Positions 9,701 through 16,831 of a DNA stretch of 64,000 nt are shown here, piece by piece; positions within the stretch are counted from its first letter, which is position 1; every line of letters starts with the position of its first letter. Made by a program: the position numbers and the translations under genes. Source of the DNA: Bacteroidaceae bacterium (GTDB taxonomy: Bacteria; Bacteroidota; Bacteroidia; Bacteroidales; Bacteroidaceae); contig JAKSJB010000008.1 of the NCBI GenBank assembly GCA_024398475.1, positions 20,502 to 84,501 of the forward strand, read 5' to 3'. The notes beneath the pieces are model-generated. The model ran no database searches. It worked only from the letters and a program-made list of their open reading frames with translations, and had not been told where the DNA came from.

Positions 9701-10186
9701 GTAGAATGTTGATGTGGGAGTGAGTGTACTATTGTCTATACTTTTTGATTTGACGCGGAGTGGAACGGTTTCAGTTTGTTCGGTGATGAAATAATATATA
9801 TACCGTGAGTACGGATTGTTGGCATGGGTGAATTCAGACGATGTGACTGAACTGCGTGTCCAGCGTGTGGTGCCGCATGAATAGAATAGGAGTGTACCGT
9901 CCTCACTTCGGTAGAGAGGTATCTCCGTAAGGTCGTCGCTTATGTTTTCAATATGTGTTTCGGGGAGGATTGGAAGATTGTAGCCATATAGACTAACTTT
10001 GTCGGGGTTACTGAATCCCATTCCTGAAAGCATGCTGGAGGTGATGGAATAGACTCCGGCATCCTTTACTCGGATTTTAACCCATTTACCCTTGCTCAAC
10101 TGGGAGTGATTTCTGTATCGTGTCTGTGCATTGACTGTGAGTGCCAATGCTATCAGCAGGATGAATGATAATATGCGTCTTATCAT
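6770..10186 (-). CDS. porU: Type IX secretion sortase PorU (gingipain-like C25 protease)
   Basis: A 1138-residue exported protein. PorU removes C-terminal sorting domains of type IX cargo at the cell surface and attaches cargo to anionic lipopolysaccharide. It has a signal peptide (residues 1-20), a beta-rich N-terminal region to about 370, then a caspase-like gingipain fold. The catalytic pair is His634 in NYTGHGAA and Cys667 in IHAACDVSPFD. Immunoglobulin-like and C-terminal beta domains follow, the last ending in KSKKFIVTQ like a type A sorting domain. It begins one base after the stop of the FAH-family gene and is followed by porV. Length fits the family. Confidence 0.92.
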   Translation of the reverse strand: MIRRILSFILLIALALTVNAQTRYRNHSQLSKGKWVKIRVKDAGVYSITSSMLSGMGFSNPDKVSLYGYNLPILPETHIENISDDLTEIPLYRSEDGTLLFYSCGTTRWTRSSVTSSEFTHANNPYSRYIYYFITEQTETVPLRVKSKSIDNSTLTPTSTFYDHALIEADEYSFINTGRTFYEKYDFANGKKKTYTVDLPGVCSNEASLTVKFAAAGTTASRLTVSANDTTYRHISYSALSEYTYAVDLTNKYKFSQAKPQTTVTLTTDGQSGISGHLDYIQIDYRRSLDLSGSQYLAFRPSDSESRHRFQISNANSGTSVWNVTPGDSIYEFEGKLDGTTYTVCTPSCGKSTEYVAVNTNANFPKPEVVGTVDNQDLHSLSDIDLVIIVPANGRLSSQAQRLADAHTKRDGIKCAVVRADQVYNEFSSGTPDITAYRRLMKMLYDKAGSNISARPKNICLFGDCVWDNRMVTSGMILRKQEDYLLCYESNNSISHTNSYVSEEYITLLADGKGTSPLKEKLDCGVGRIPVTTEAEAKTVVDKLIAYIGNEQVGDWKNTICMMADDGNANIHMKDAEAITKQVSSLYPDLAIKKIYWDSFSMEQTATGNSYINAYKAITKQVDDGALIMNYTGHGAAYCLSHEQVLKTADFATWNSPRLPLWIHAACDVSPFDMDEENIGEVALLNPRGGAMGVLSTARTVYSSQNRILNNNFMKYVLAQDSEGNAVNTLGEALALAKSDIASPSIGMRDSLNKAHFVLLGDPAIRLAMPRKRIAIDSFTGGITTDSGKHKIGAGSVVTVTGHIITDRTDSIAYNGTIYSTVFDSEETITCKNNAGEDIEPYKFVDRKKALYAGTDSIHDGKFTISFIVPLDINYSDAAGLLCLYASDDSNTREAHGKYTDFLIGGTSGDTGDDREGPIITISLNGTVFTNTGDSVISTDVMMNETPYFTAHLSDKSGISTTGSGVGHDISLVIDNSPSMTYNLNNYYQSDTGLWTDGNVSFSIPQLTSGPHTLLFRAWDNFNNPSSITLNFEVEEGLQPNIFDVKISRVNANQLTLQIDNDRPQSMLNIEVAVFDMSGRQMWHGAEQGVSTSESYIYSCNLNAADGHLTPGIYICKVSVSTSNGAKANKSKKFIVTQ

Positions 10187-10187
10187 G

Positions 10188-10802
10188 TTATTTAATTCGT
10201 TGTTCCAAAACTTTCCTGTCTTCTATATATCCAGTAAGATGCATTCCTTCGCTGACAGGACCGACTCCGGCTGGTGTACCGGTGAAGATGAGGTCGCCTG
10301 TCTTGAGGGTGAAGAACTGACTGACGTATGAAATAATCTTATCAACGGAGTGAATCATATCTCCTGTCCAACCTGTCTGAACGGTCTGTCCTTCTATGTC
10401 CATGTGGAAATGGATGTTCTGTATGGCGGGCAGTTCAGTCTTCGATATGAATTCCCCGACTGCTGCAGAACCATCAAAAGCCTTGCATATCTCCCATGGC
10501 AGTCCCTTGCTTCTCAATTCCGACTGCAGGTCGCGTGCAGTGAAGTCGATTCCGAGTGTTACTTCATCATAATAGCGATAGGCAAACCTTTCTGGGATGT
10601 TCTTGCCCAGACGGTTGATGCGTACTACAAGTTCTGTTTCATAATCAAATCTCTGTGCCCAATCGGGTACAAAGAATGGCTTGTTCTCACGAATGACTGC
10701 GGATTCCGGTTTGGAAAAGATTACAGGATTCTGTAATAATAACGAATTATTCAACTCTTTATTGTGTTCGGCATAATTCATGCCAACGGCTAATATCTTC
10801 AT
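10188..10802 (-). CDS. Fumarylacetoacetate hydrolase family protein
   Basis: A 204-residue single-domain FAH-fold protein, the short form seen in acylpyruvases, oxaloacetate decarboxylases/tautomerases and 2-keto-4-pentenoate hydratases. Landmarks are the N-terminal MNYAEHNKE, FDYETELVV with metal-ligand acids, the second metal Asp in TLGIDFTARDLQ, KAFDGSAAVG, and the C-terminal GDLIFTGTPAGVGP. The substrate cannot be told. It lies between DUF721 and porU on one transcript; no functional tie to secretion is evident. Confidence 0.88.
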   Translation of the reverse strand: MKILAVGMNYAEHNKELNNSLLLQNPVIFSKPESAVIRENKPFFVPDWAQRFDYETELVVRINRLGKNIPERFAYRYYDEVTLGIDFTARDLQSELRSKGLPWEICKAFDGSAAVGEFISKTELPAIQNIHFHMDIEGQTVQTGWTGDMIHSVDKIISYVSQFFTLKTGDLIFTGTPAGVGPVSEGMHLTGYIEDRKVLEQRIK

Positions 10803-10828
10803 GATGTGTGGCTGTATATGTATGTGTG

Positions 10829-11119
10829 TCAGTGAAAAATGATATCTGTAATTACTAATGCTCCGACTGCATTGTTTAGTTTTGTGACCAGACCGTGTCT
10901 CTGCATCAGAAGTTCCTGGCGGAGTATGGCTGAGGATAGTTTTACGTGCAGTGTCTGGTTTTGTATGAATATTTCTTTGGTAAACTTACTTACGTTGCTC
11001 CCCATGATGGTTGGCCATGCCTCAATCAATCGGTGCTGATTGAGTGGCGTTTCCAGGCCTTCCTGACGGAGAAACTGCTTGAGCACGTTTCCTACGGATT
11101 CTGTGTTGCTGCGTCTCAT
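10829..11119 (-). CDS. DUF721 / DciA-like protein
   Basis: A 96-residue DUF721 protein. The family includes DciA, the loader-type partner of the replicative helicase DnaB in bacteria without DnaC. The pattern LIEAWPTIMGSNVSKFTKEI and the later hydrophobic LHVKLSSAILRQELLM match the KH-like core. It overlaps recF by four bases, a neighbourhood seen often in Bacteroidetes and consistent with a replication role. DciA function is inferred from family and context. Confidence 0.85.
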   Translation of the reverse strand: MRRSNTESVGNVLKQFLRQEGLETPLNQHRLIEAWPTIMGSNVSKFTKEIFIQNQTLHVKLSSAILRQELLMQRHGLVTKLNNAVGALVITDIIFH

Positions 11120-12210
11120 TCTATCTGTCCTCCCTTTACCATAAATAGTTTATAGTCGTCTTGGCTGTTCATTAGTATTCTGTCGAGATTTTCACGGTTG
11201 GTGTCTGTTATGAATATCTGTCCGAAGGCTTCATCGTTTGCCAACTGTATTATCTGCTCCACACGCTTGGAATCGAGTTTGTCGAATATGTCGTCTAGGA
11301 GAAGGAGTGGGGTGGTGTGGCTTCCTGTTTGTTTCAGGAAATGAAACTGGGCAAGCTTGAAACTGATGAGGAAGGTCTTGCTTTGTCCCTGACTGCCTTC
11401 GTTGCGCAGCGGATAACCGTCGATGGTCATTTCCAGTTCATCGCGGTGGATGCCATGAAGGGAATGACCTACGGCAATGTCACGGCTGCGGTCGCGCTGA
11501 ATGACTTCGAGCAATGGTCCCCGCTGACAGTGGCTGGTATATCTAAGTCCTACTATCTCGTGGTTGCCAGATATGCGTGTATAGTAATCCTGGAATACGG
11601 GAATTAGTTCCTCTACGAATTTCCGGCGCTGTTCATATATGCGTTCTCCTGTTTCTGCCATGACTTCCTCATAGGTACTTATCATATCAATGTCGATGTC
11701 CGCATCTTCGTTCTTCAGCATCATGTTGCGCTGCTGCAGTGCCTTGTTGTAGTTCATGAGGGCATTCATGTAATCCTTGTTGTACTGAGATATGCACATG
11801 TCCATAAACTTGCGCCTTTCGTCACTTCCTCCAATTATCAATACTTGGTCGTTAGGCGATACGAGTATCACGGGAAGCAGTCCTATATGTTCTGACATCC
11901 GCTTGTATGCCTTGCCTCCACGTTTGAATACCTTCTTCACTCCCCGTTTTATTCCGCAACTGATATGTTCCTCAACTCCGTCGATGTCGTATTCTCCCTG
12001 CAGCATCAAAATGTCTTGCCCATGACGTATGTTCATGGCATCAATACTGTTTGTGGCACTTTTTGTGAAGGATAGGAAATAAATAGCATCTAGAATATTG
12101 GTCTTGCCTTCACCGTTCATCCCGATGAAACAATTGATGTGTGGCGAGAAGTCGAGATTTGCTTCTGGTATGTTCTTATAATTTAATATGGAGAGTTGTT
12201 TCAGTATCAT
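11116..12210 (-). CDS. recF: DNA replication and repair protein RecF
   Basis: RecF is an SMC-like ATPase that helps load RecA at gaps and stalled forks. The 364-residue length is normal. The Walker A motif is GMNGEGKTN near residue 30, the ABC signature is in EGSQGQSKTFLISFKLA, and Walker B is in LLLLDDIFDKLD near residue 310. The ATG lies only four bases after a TATCTTTG promoter box on this strand, so the mRNA may be leaderless. The gene heads the recF-DUF721-FAH-porU-porV series. Confidence 0.95.
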   Translation of the reverse strand: MILKQLSILNYKNIPEANLDFSPHINCFIGMNGEGKTNILDAIYFLSFTKSATNSIDAMNIRHGQDILMLQGEYDIDGVEEHISCGIKRGVKKVFKRGGKAYKRMSEHIGLLPVILVSPNDQVLIIGGSDERRKFMDMCISQYNKDYMNALMNYNKALQQRNMMLKNEDADIDIDMISTYEEVMAETGERIYEQRRKFVEELIPVFQDYYTRISGNHEIVGLRYTSHCQRGPLLEVIQRDRSRDIAVGHSLHGIHRDELEMTIDGYPLRNEGSQGQSKTFLISFKLAQFHFLKQTGSHTTPLLLLDDIFDKLDSKRVEQIIQLANDEAFGQIFITDTNRENLDRILMNSQDDYKLFMVKGGQIE

Positions 12211-12214
12211 GGCG

Positions 12215-12222
12215 CAAAGATA
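12215..12222 (-). promoter_or_regulatory. -7 box of recF promoter (likely leaderless)
   Basis: TATCTTTG on the minus strand ends four bases before the recF ATG. It matches the Bacteroidetes -7 consensus TAnnTTTG. I see no good -33 TTTG at the usual 19-21 base spacing. The start of transcription would fall on or near the start codon. Confidence 0.5.
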
Positions 12223-12263
12223 CGATTTTTTTCAAAATATCATGTAATTTTACAGTTTTCATT

Positions 12264-12293
12264 TTTGTTTTCATAATATAATTCCTATCTTTG
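12264..12293 (+). promoter_or_regulatory. Promoter of tRNA-Gly
   Basis: TTTG (12264-12267) and TATCTTTG (12286-12293) are separated by 18 bases, a good Bacteroidetes promoter, ending ten bases before the tRNA. It is divergent from the recF promoter. Confidence 0.8.
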
Positions 12294-12302
12294 CATCGAA
12301 AT

Positions 12303-12375
12303 GCGGTAATAGCTCAGTTGGCAGAGCGTTGGCTTCCCAAGCCGAAGGTCGCGGGTTCGAACCCCGTTTACCGCT
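12303..12375 (+). tRNA. tRNA-Gly, anticodon CCC
   Basis: The 73-nt cloverleaf is complete: acceptor stem GCGGTAA/TTACCGC, D stem GCTC/GAGC, anticodon stem closed around loop TTCCCAA (anticodon CCC), and T arm GCGGG-TTCGAAC-CCCGT with one wobble pair. CCA is not encoded. It reads glycine codon GGG. No integration next to it: the mobile element in this window did not use this tRNA. Confidence 0.95.
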
Positions 12376-12427
12376 CTTACATGTTTTCCAATCAGGCTTA
12401 ATACACACCTTTATTATTTATTTCAGC

Positions 12428-13582
12428 ATGATAAAGTATCAAAATTTAAAGCAGGTAAATGATTCTTTCGGAGATGAACTGATGTCGGCTGTCCGTGAAG
12501 TGGTCAGAAGCGGATGGTATGTACGTGGTCAGGAAGTCGAAGCATTTGAACATGAATTTGCTGACTATTGTGGTACTACATATTGTGTGGGGGTGGGTAA
12601 CGGACTTGATGCCCTGACTTTGGTATTGGACAGTTGGAAGGAAATGTACGGGTGGAATGACGGTGACGAAGTTCTTGTTCCTGACAATACTTTCATGGCT
12701 ACTGTTTTGGCTGTGATACGTGTGGGCCTGAAACCAATCCTTGCCGAACCACAGATAAAATGGGCGGTCATTGATGAATCAAGAATTAAGTCTTTAATTA
12801 CAGAACGTACGAGAGTTATCATTCCTGTTCATCTGTACGGACAGATGTGCGAGATGGATGCTATAAACCGTATAGCTAAAAGACATCACCTGAAGGTCCT
12901 TGAGGATGCAAGTCAAGCTCATGGCGCGCTTTATAATTCACAGAACGGGCTGGAACTTACTTCCTTGTTCGGCCGTAGGGCTGGAAATAACAGCGATGCC
13001 GGTGCATTCAGTTTCTATCCGGGAAAGAATCTCGGATGTATGGGTGACGGCGGTGCAGTTACTACTAATGATCTTGCTCTTGCCGAGATGGTAAGAATGA
13101 AGGCTAACTATGGCTCGCGTACTAAGTACGTGCACGAACTATTAGGTATGAACAGCCGTCTTGACGAAATACAGGCTGCAATACTTAGAGTGAAACTGAA
13201 ACGCTTGGACAAGGACAACATCCGGCGTTTGGAAATTGCTGAGTACTATTCTACCCATATCTGTCATCCGGCTGTGGAACTCGTGCCGTTTGTCTCGGGC
13301 GGAAGTCATGTCTATCATGTATATCCTATCAAGTGCAAGAACAGGGAATATCTTCGTAGCCTGCTACTGAAGAATGGGGTTGAGACTTTGATACACTATC
13401 CTGTTCCCGTACATAGACAAAAGGCTTATATGGAGGCAGTTTCCGGTGGGTCTCATGGCGGACTTGACTTTCCTATTTCCGATATGTGGGCTAACGATGA
13501 GGTAAGTCTGCCAATCAGTCAATCGATGACGGACAAGCAGGTGCAGTTTGTTGTTGACTGTATCAATCAAAACATATTCTGA
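12428..13582 (+). CDS. DegT/DnrJ/EryC1/StrS-family aminotransferase
   Basis: A PLP-dependent sugar aminotransferase of fold type I, 384 residues. The usual product is an amino sugar nucleotide for surface glycans. The ATG at 12428 is chosen because an upstream in-frame start would lie inside the tRNA gene, and [14 protein letters not shown] is a typical family N-terminus. Motifs: [10 protein letters not shown] near residue 55, [27 protein letters not shown], and the PLP lysine (Lys200) in [16 protein letters not shown]. No glycan genes surround it, so the sugar substrate is unknown. A secreted protease gene follows after 31 bases. Confidence 0.9.
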   Translation: MIKYQNLKQVNDSFGDELMSAVREVVRSGWYVRGQEVEAFEHEFADYCGTTYCVGVGNGLDALTLVLDSWKEMYGWNDGDEVLVPDNTFMATVLAVIRVGLKPILAEPQIKWAVIDESRIKSLITERTRVIIPVHLYGQMCEMDAINRIAKRHHLKVLEDASQAHGALYNSQNGLELTSLFGRRAGNNSDAGAFSFYPGKNLGCMGDGGAVTTNDLALAEMVRMKANYGSRTKYVHELLGMNSRLDEIQAAILRVKLKRLDKDNIRRLEIAEYYSTHICHPAVELVPFVSGGSHVYHVYPIKCKNREYLRSLLLKNGVETLIHYPVPVHRQKAYMEAVSGGSHGGLDFPISDMWANDEVSLPISQSMTDKQVQFVVDCINQNIF

Positions 13583-13613
13583 ATACAAATTCCAAGAAAG
13601 ATAAAATCGTATT

Positions 13614-15236
13614 ATGAAAACTGGAAATATTTATTTACTGATTGTATTGTTCATGACTTCAATGGTTGCTGATGCCGGTCTTAAACCGATATTCGACGGG
13701 AGTACACCTATGTCGGTAAGGCATGAGATGACTCAACGCTATATGAAAATGATGGCTGCAAACCATCAGTTGAACAAGGTCGGTAAAAGGGAAACGGCTG
13801 CTCTTACAAGTATGGGATCTCCAAAGGTTCCGGTAATACTTGTGGAGTTCAATGATAAGAAGTTTACTACGATTGAGGAAGGTAAGGTGAATGCAGCCTA
13901 TGACCTGTTCTGCAACGGTACACGTGACGGAAATCTGTATAATGGTGCGGGCAGTTATGGTGCGGTACGTGATTATTTCGCAGAACAAAGTGATAGTCTG
14001 TTCCAGCCGGAGTTTGTTGTCATTGGTCCTGTTACCTTATCGGAGGGGTATGGCTACTATGGCAAAAATTCTGCAAGTGTCACGGACGTTAATATTGCTG
14101 CATTCTATAGGGAGTCTATACAGGAGGCAAACAAACTGAACGTTGACTGGAATCAGTTTGACAATGACCGTAACGGAACAATTGATATGGTATTCTTCAT
14201 ATATGCAGGGCCTGGCGAAAACGACTCTCAAAATAATGATGAATATACTATATGGCCGAAAGAAAACAGTAGTGGAGGTACAATCGATGGAAAGCGATTC
14301 GGTGCCTATGCATGCTGCAATGAAGAATTCAGGGGCAAACTCGATGGTATAGGTCCTATGTGTCATGAACTTTCCCATGCACTTGGATTGCCGGACTTCT
14401 ATGATACAAATTATATTGCATTTGGATTGGACTATTGGGATATAATGGATTCGGGATGCTATTGCTCCAATAACAAGTATCCTTGTAATTATAGCGCTTA
14501 TGAACGTGAATTTATGGGCTGGCGCAAACTGGAAACACTTGAAGCAGGAGTAGGACAGAATGTTACTGTATATCCACTTCACATGAAAGGCAGTACGTCA
14601 TACAAGATTGTGAATGCAGAAGACAAAGATGAATATTATGTACTTGAAAACCGTCAGAGCGAAGGTTGGGATAAGTATCTCGGATATGGTATAGGAGGAA
14701 CATATGGATATCATCATGGTTTAATGGTGACTCATGTACAATATGTTGAAGGCAGATGGACTGGCAATTCCGTGAATAGATACCCGGATCATCAACTGAT
14801 AACCTTGATACCAGCGGACAGCACCCTGCATTCTTCCATGTTTTATGGTGAAGACAAGGCATGGAGCATGGAGGAAAACAAATGGGTGGCAGGTTACGAC
14901 AAGGATTTTTTCCTTAAATCTGCATCAGGTGACCTTTATCCCGGAAATACTGGAAAGACTGACTTGCAGGGCCGAAAGGCTTATGTCTATTCATCTACCG
15001 GTGACACTCCTCACATGATGAATCAGCCTATAACGGATATAGAGGAACATGAAGACGGAAGTATTACGTTCAAGTTCTGTGGTGGTGACATTACGGCCGT
15101 CAATGATGTCAGAAATTCAGACGGTATTGATAACTCTTCAATATTTGACATGCTAGGAAGACGTGTTTCTGTTGACAGAAATCAACTTAATACTGGTATT
15201 TATATAATAAATGGCAAGAAAGTTTTGGTGAAATAA
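13614..15236 (+). CDS. Secreted M6-family (immune inhibitor A-like) metalloprotease with T9SS sorting domain
   Basis: A 540-residue exported zinc protease. It has a signal peptide (residues 1-21), then an M6 catalytic domain with HELSHALGLPDFYD: His251, Glu252 and His255 form the HExxH site, followed by the third-ligand region and the Met-turn WDIMDSGCY. The C-terminus from about residue 490 (IFDMLGRRVSV ... GIYIINGKKVLVK) is a type A sorting domain, so it should leave through the PorU/PorV system encoded in the same window. Likely roles are nutrient proteolysis or attack on host or rival proteins; the sequence does not decide. Confidence 0.9.
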   Translation: MKTGNIYLLIVLFMTSMVADAGLKPIFDGSTPMSVRHEMTQRYMKMMAANHQLNKVGKRETAALTSMGSPKVPVILVEFNDKKFTTIEEGKVNAAYDLFCNGTRDGNLYNGAGSYGAVRDYFAEQSDSLFQPEFVVIGPVTLSEGYGYYGKNSASVTDVNIAAFYRESIQEANKLNVDWNQFDNDRNGTIDMVFFIYAGPGENDSQNNDEYTIWPKENSSGGTIDGKRFGAYACCNEEFRGKLDGIGPMCHELSHALGLPDFYDTNYIAFGLDYWDIMDSGCYCSNNKYPCNYSAYEREFMGWRKLETLEAGVGQNVTVYPLHMKGSTSYKIVNAEDKDEYYVLENRQSEGWDKYLGYGIGGTYGYHHGLMVTHVQYVEGRWTGNSVNRYPDHQLITLIPADSTLHSSMFYGEDKAWSMEENKWVAGYDKDFFLKSASGDLYPGNTGKTDLQGRKAYVYSSTGDTPHMMNQPITDIEEHEDGSITFKFCGGDITAVNDVRNSDGIDNSSIFDMLGRRVSVDRNQLNTGIYIINGKKVLVK

Positions 15237-15255
15237 ACTAAATAACTTATCTTTG
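15224..15255 (+). promoter_or_regulatory. Promoter of the small structured RNA
   Basis: TTTG (15224-15227) and TATCTTTG (15248-15255) are 20 bases apart, an excellent Bacteroidetes promoter. It begins inside the last codons of the M6 protease gene. Transcription should start near 15261. Confidence 0.8.
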
Positions 15256-15261
15256 CAGCAA

Positions 15262-15452
15262 GACAAATCCAGCGGGGATATAGGATCGATTGGGATACTC
15301 ATCAAATTAACAGGAAAAACCGAGAACGTTCCTTGTGTCAATGGCGGGCCACGCTTCGCAAGAAGTAACTTTTACAGTCGGTGGATTACAAAGATATTTG
15401 GACACTCAAATCTTATATACTCGGAGTTTCATCACATCTCCTCCCCGCTTTT
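15262..15452 (+). ncRNA. Structured small RNA, 6S-like or Bacteroidales-specific
   Basis: A non-coding stretch of about 190 nt has its own promoter and a closed terminal stem: AGCGGGGA (15271-15278) pairs with TCCCCGCT (15442-15449), followed by TTTTCT. No convincing ORF or tRNA-like ends exist, so tmRNA is excluded, and SRP RNA motifs are absent. The length, the end-to-end pairing and the large internal region fit 6S RNA, which sequesters RNA polymerase; a family of Bacteroidales-specific conserved RNAs is the alternative. The identity is an inference, but the existence of a stand-alone RNA gene is well supported by promoter, stem and terminator. Confidence 0.6.
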
Positions 15453-15463
15453 CTAATAATCTG

Positions 15464-15507
15464 AATTAGGGGATTTCCTATCGCGTATTAGGAATTTTCC
15501 CCTAATT
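15464..15507 (+). terminator. Long hairpin after the small RNA
   Basis: AATTAGGGGA (15464-15473) pairs perfectly with TCCCCTAATT (15498-15507), and an inner TCCTA/TAGGA stem extends it. T-rich sequence follows. It probably ends or insulates the small RNA; its distal arm overlaps the -33 box of the next promoter. Confidence 0.6.
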
Positions 15508-15533
15508 TGTTTCTATAGATTATTATAAATTTG
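15506..15533 (+). promoter_or_regulatory. Promoter of the Tyr/Trp- and Arg/Ser-rich envelope protein gene
   Basis: TTTG (15506-15509) and TAAATTTG (15526-15533) with 16 bases between, slightly short of the usual spacing. It predicts a leader of about 65 nt before the ATG at 15603. Confidence 0.65.
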
Positions 15534-15602
15534 CAACGTGAAATTATAAATTTATGCTGTGAGTCGATAATATGACTTTCATGAACTAAATAATATTGGA
15601 TT

Positions 15603-16757
15603 ATGAACAGAAGAATTACATTAGCATGCTTACTTGCTCTTACTGCTGTCGTTTCAATCTCGGCACAGGATGATGATGACCTCTACTTTACTCCTTCAAG
15701 AAAAAAAGCAAAGACTGAAGTTCAGGCTCCTGTCTATGCGCAACCTGGTACGGTATCTGTGGTTCCTACTGAAAAACCACAGGTTGAGGTATACAATAAC
15801 AACAGTCGCAGTGACGACGAATATAATCGTCGTGACAGAAATCAAAACGTAGCATGGCAGACGGGTGGTAGTGCTGAAGATTCTGTTTCCTATGATTCTT
15901 CAGATGCAATATCACGCTATGACCTCAATGATCCTGAATTGGATTTTGCCTATTCACGTCGACTGCTTCGATTCCATAGCCCAAGTATAGGTATTGCTCT
16001 TTCAAGTCCTTATTATTGGGATTTGGTTTATGGCTATGGTGTATATGACTATTTCTACGATCCATTCTATTATGACTATTACGATCCATTCTTCTGGAAT
16101 TATGGTTGGGGATATGGATATGCCTGGGGACCTTGGAACTCGTGGTATGGTCCGTTCTGGGGATGGAACCATCCTTACCATTGGTCATATTGGGGAATTG
16201 GTCCGACTTGGCATCGTACTAGTCTGACACCTGGAGGTGAACATCCTTCAAGAATCAATTCCGGCAGTTCATCATTTGCACGTCGTGATAGATTGACAAC
16301 TGGCAGGGTAAGAACTAATGCTTTGGCTTCAAATACTACATCACGTAATAGCAGTCGTTCAAGTCTTGCACGTACTACACCTAGAACAAGTATTACTGAA
16401 GACCTGCAGGATCGTACAGGTAGTAGTGTAAATGTACGCAGTGTGCCTAGACGTGAATCAGGAACTGTACGTCCAAGCAGTACCCGTACAACTGTTGTAC
16501 GTCCGAATACAGAACGTCGTACTGAACAGTCTGTTACACGTACTGAGCAGCCTCGCACTTCGGCTCCTGCACGTACTTCTACCCAGGTTCGTACGTCAGC
16601 TCCTTCCCGCAATGTCTCTTCAAGTCCTGCAACTGCACCAAGCCGTTCATCTTCGATGAGTGCACCCCGTTCTTCCGGTAGCTTCGGAGGTGGTGTGAGT
16701 GGTGGTTCACGCGGTGGTGGAATGGGCGGTGGCTCACGTGGCGGCGGAAGACGTTAA
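15603..16757 (+). CDS. Exported low-complexity protein, function unknown
   Basis: A 384-residue protein with a signal peptide (cleavage near ISAQ, residue 21). An acidic DDDD segment follows. Residues about 130-205 are extremely rich in Tyr, Trp, Phe and Gly (repeats of DPFYYDYYDPFF type). Residues 205-355 are rich in Arg, Ser and Thr, and the last 25 residues are Gly-Gly-Ser-Arg repeats. No catalytic motif is visible. The composition suggests an envelope or surface structural protein. I recognise no named family. It probably shares its promoter with the next outer-membrane gene, 75 bases downstream. Confidence 0.75.
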   Translation: MNRRITLACLLALTAVVSISAQDDDDLYFTPSRKKAKTEVQAPVYAQPGTVSVVPTEKPQVEVYNNNSRSDDEYNRRDRNQNVAWQTGGSAEDSVSYDSSDAISRYDLNDPELDFAYSRRLLRFHSPSIGIALSSPYYWDLVYGYGVYDYFYDPFYYDYYDPFFWNYGWGYGYAWGPWNSWYGPFWGWNHPYHWSYWGIGPTWHRTSLTPGGEHPSRINSGSSSFARRDRLTTGRVRTNALASNTTSRNSSRSSLARTTPRTSITEDLQDRTGSSVNVRSVPRRESGTVRPSSTRTTVVRPNTERRTEQSVTRTEQPRTSAPARTSTQVRTSAPSRNVSSSPATAPSRSSSMSAPRSSGSFGGGVSGGSRGGGMGGGSRGGGRR

Positions 16758-16831
16758 AAATATCTATCGATATAATTGAAATAGAAAATAATAAACAACT
16801 TACAAACTACTAATAAAACAGATTAGAGATT

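Noticed and set aside
12329..12427. Longer aminotransferase reading frame starting within the tRNA-Gly gene
   Set aside because: The first 33 codons lie over the tRNA and its flank; the family N-terminus fits the ATG at 12428.
15262..15452. tmRNA or SRP RNA
   Set aside because: There are no tRNA-Ala-like ends or tag reading frame for tmRNA and no SRP Alu or S-domain motifs.
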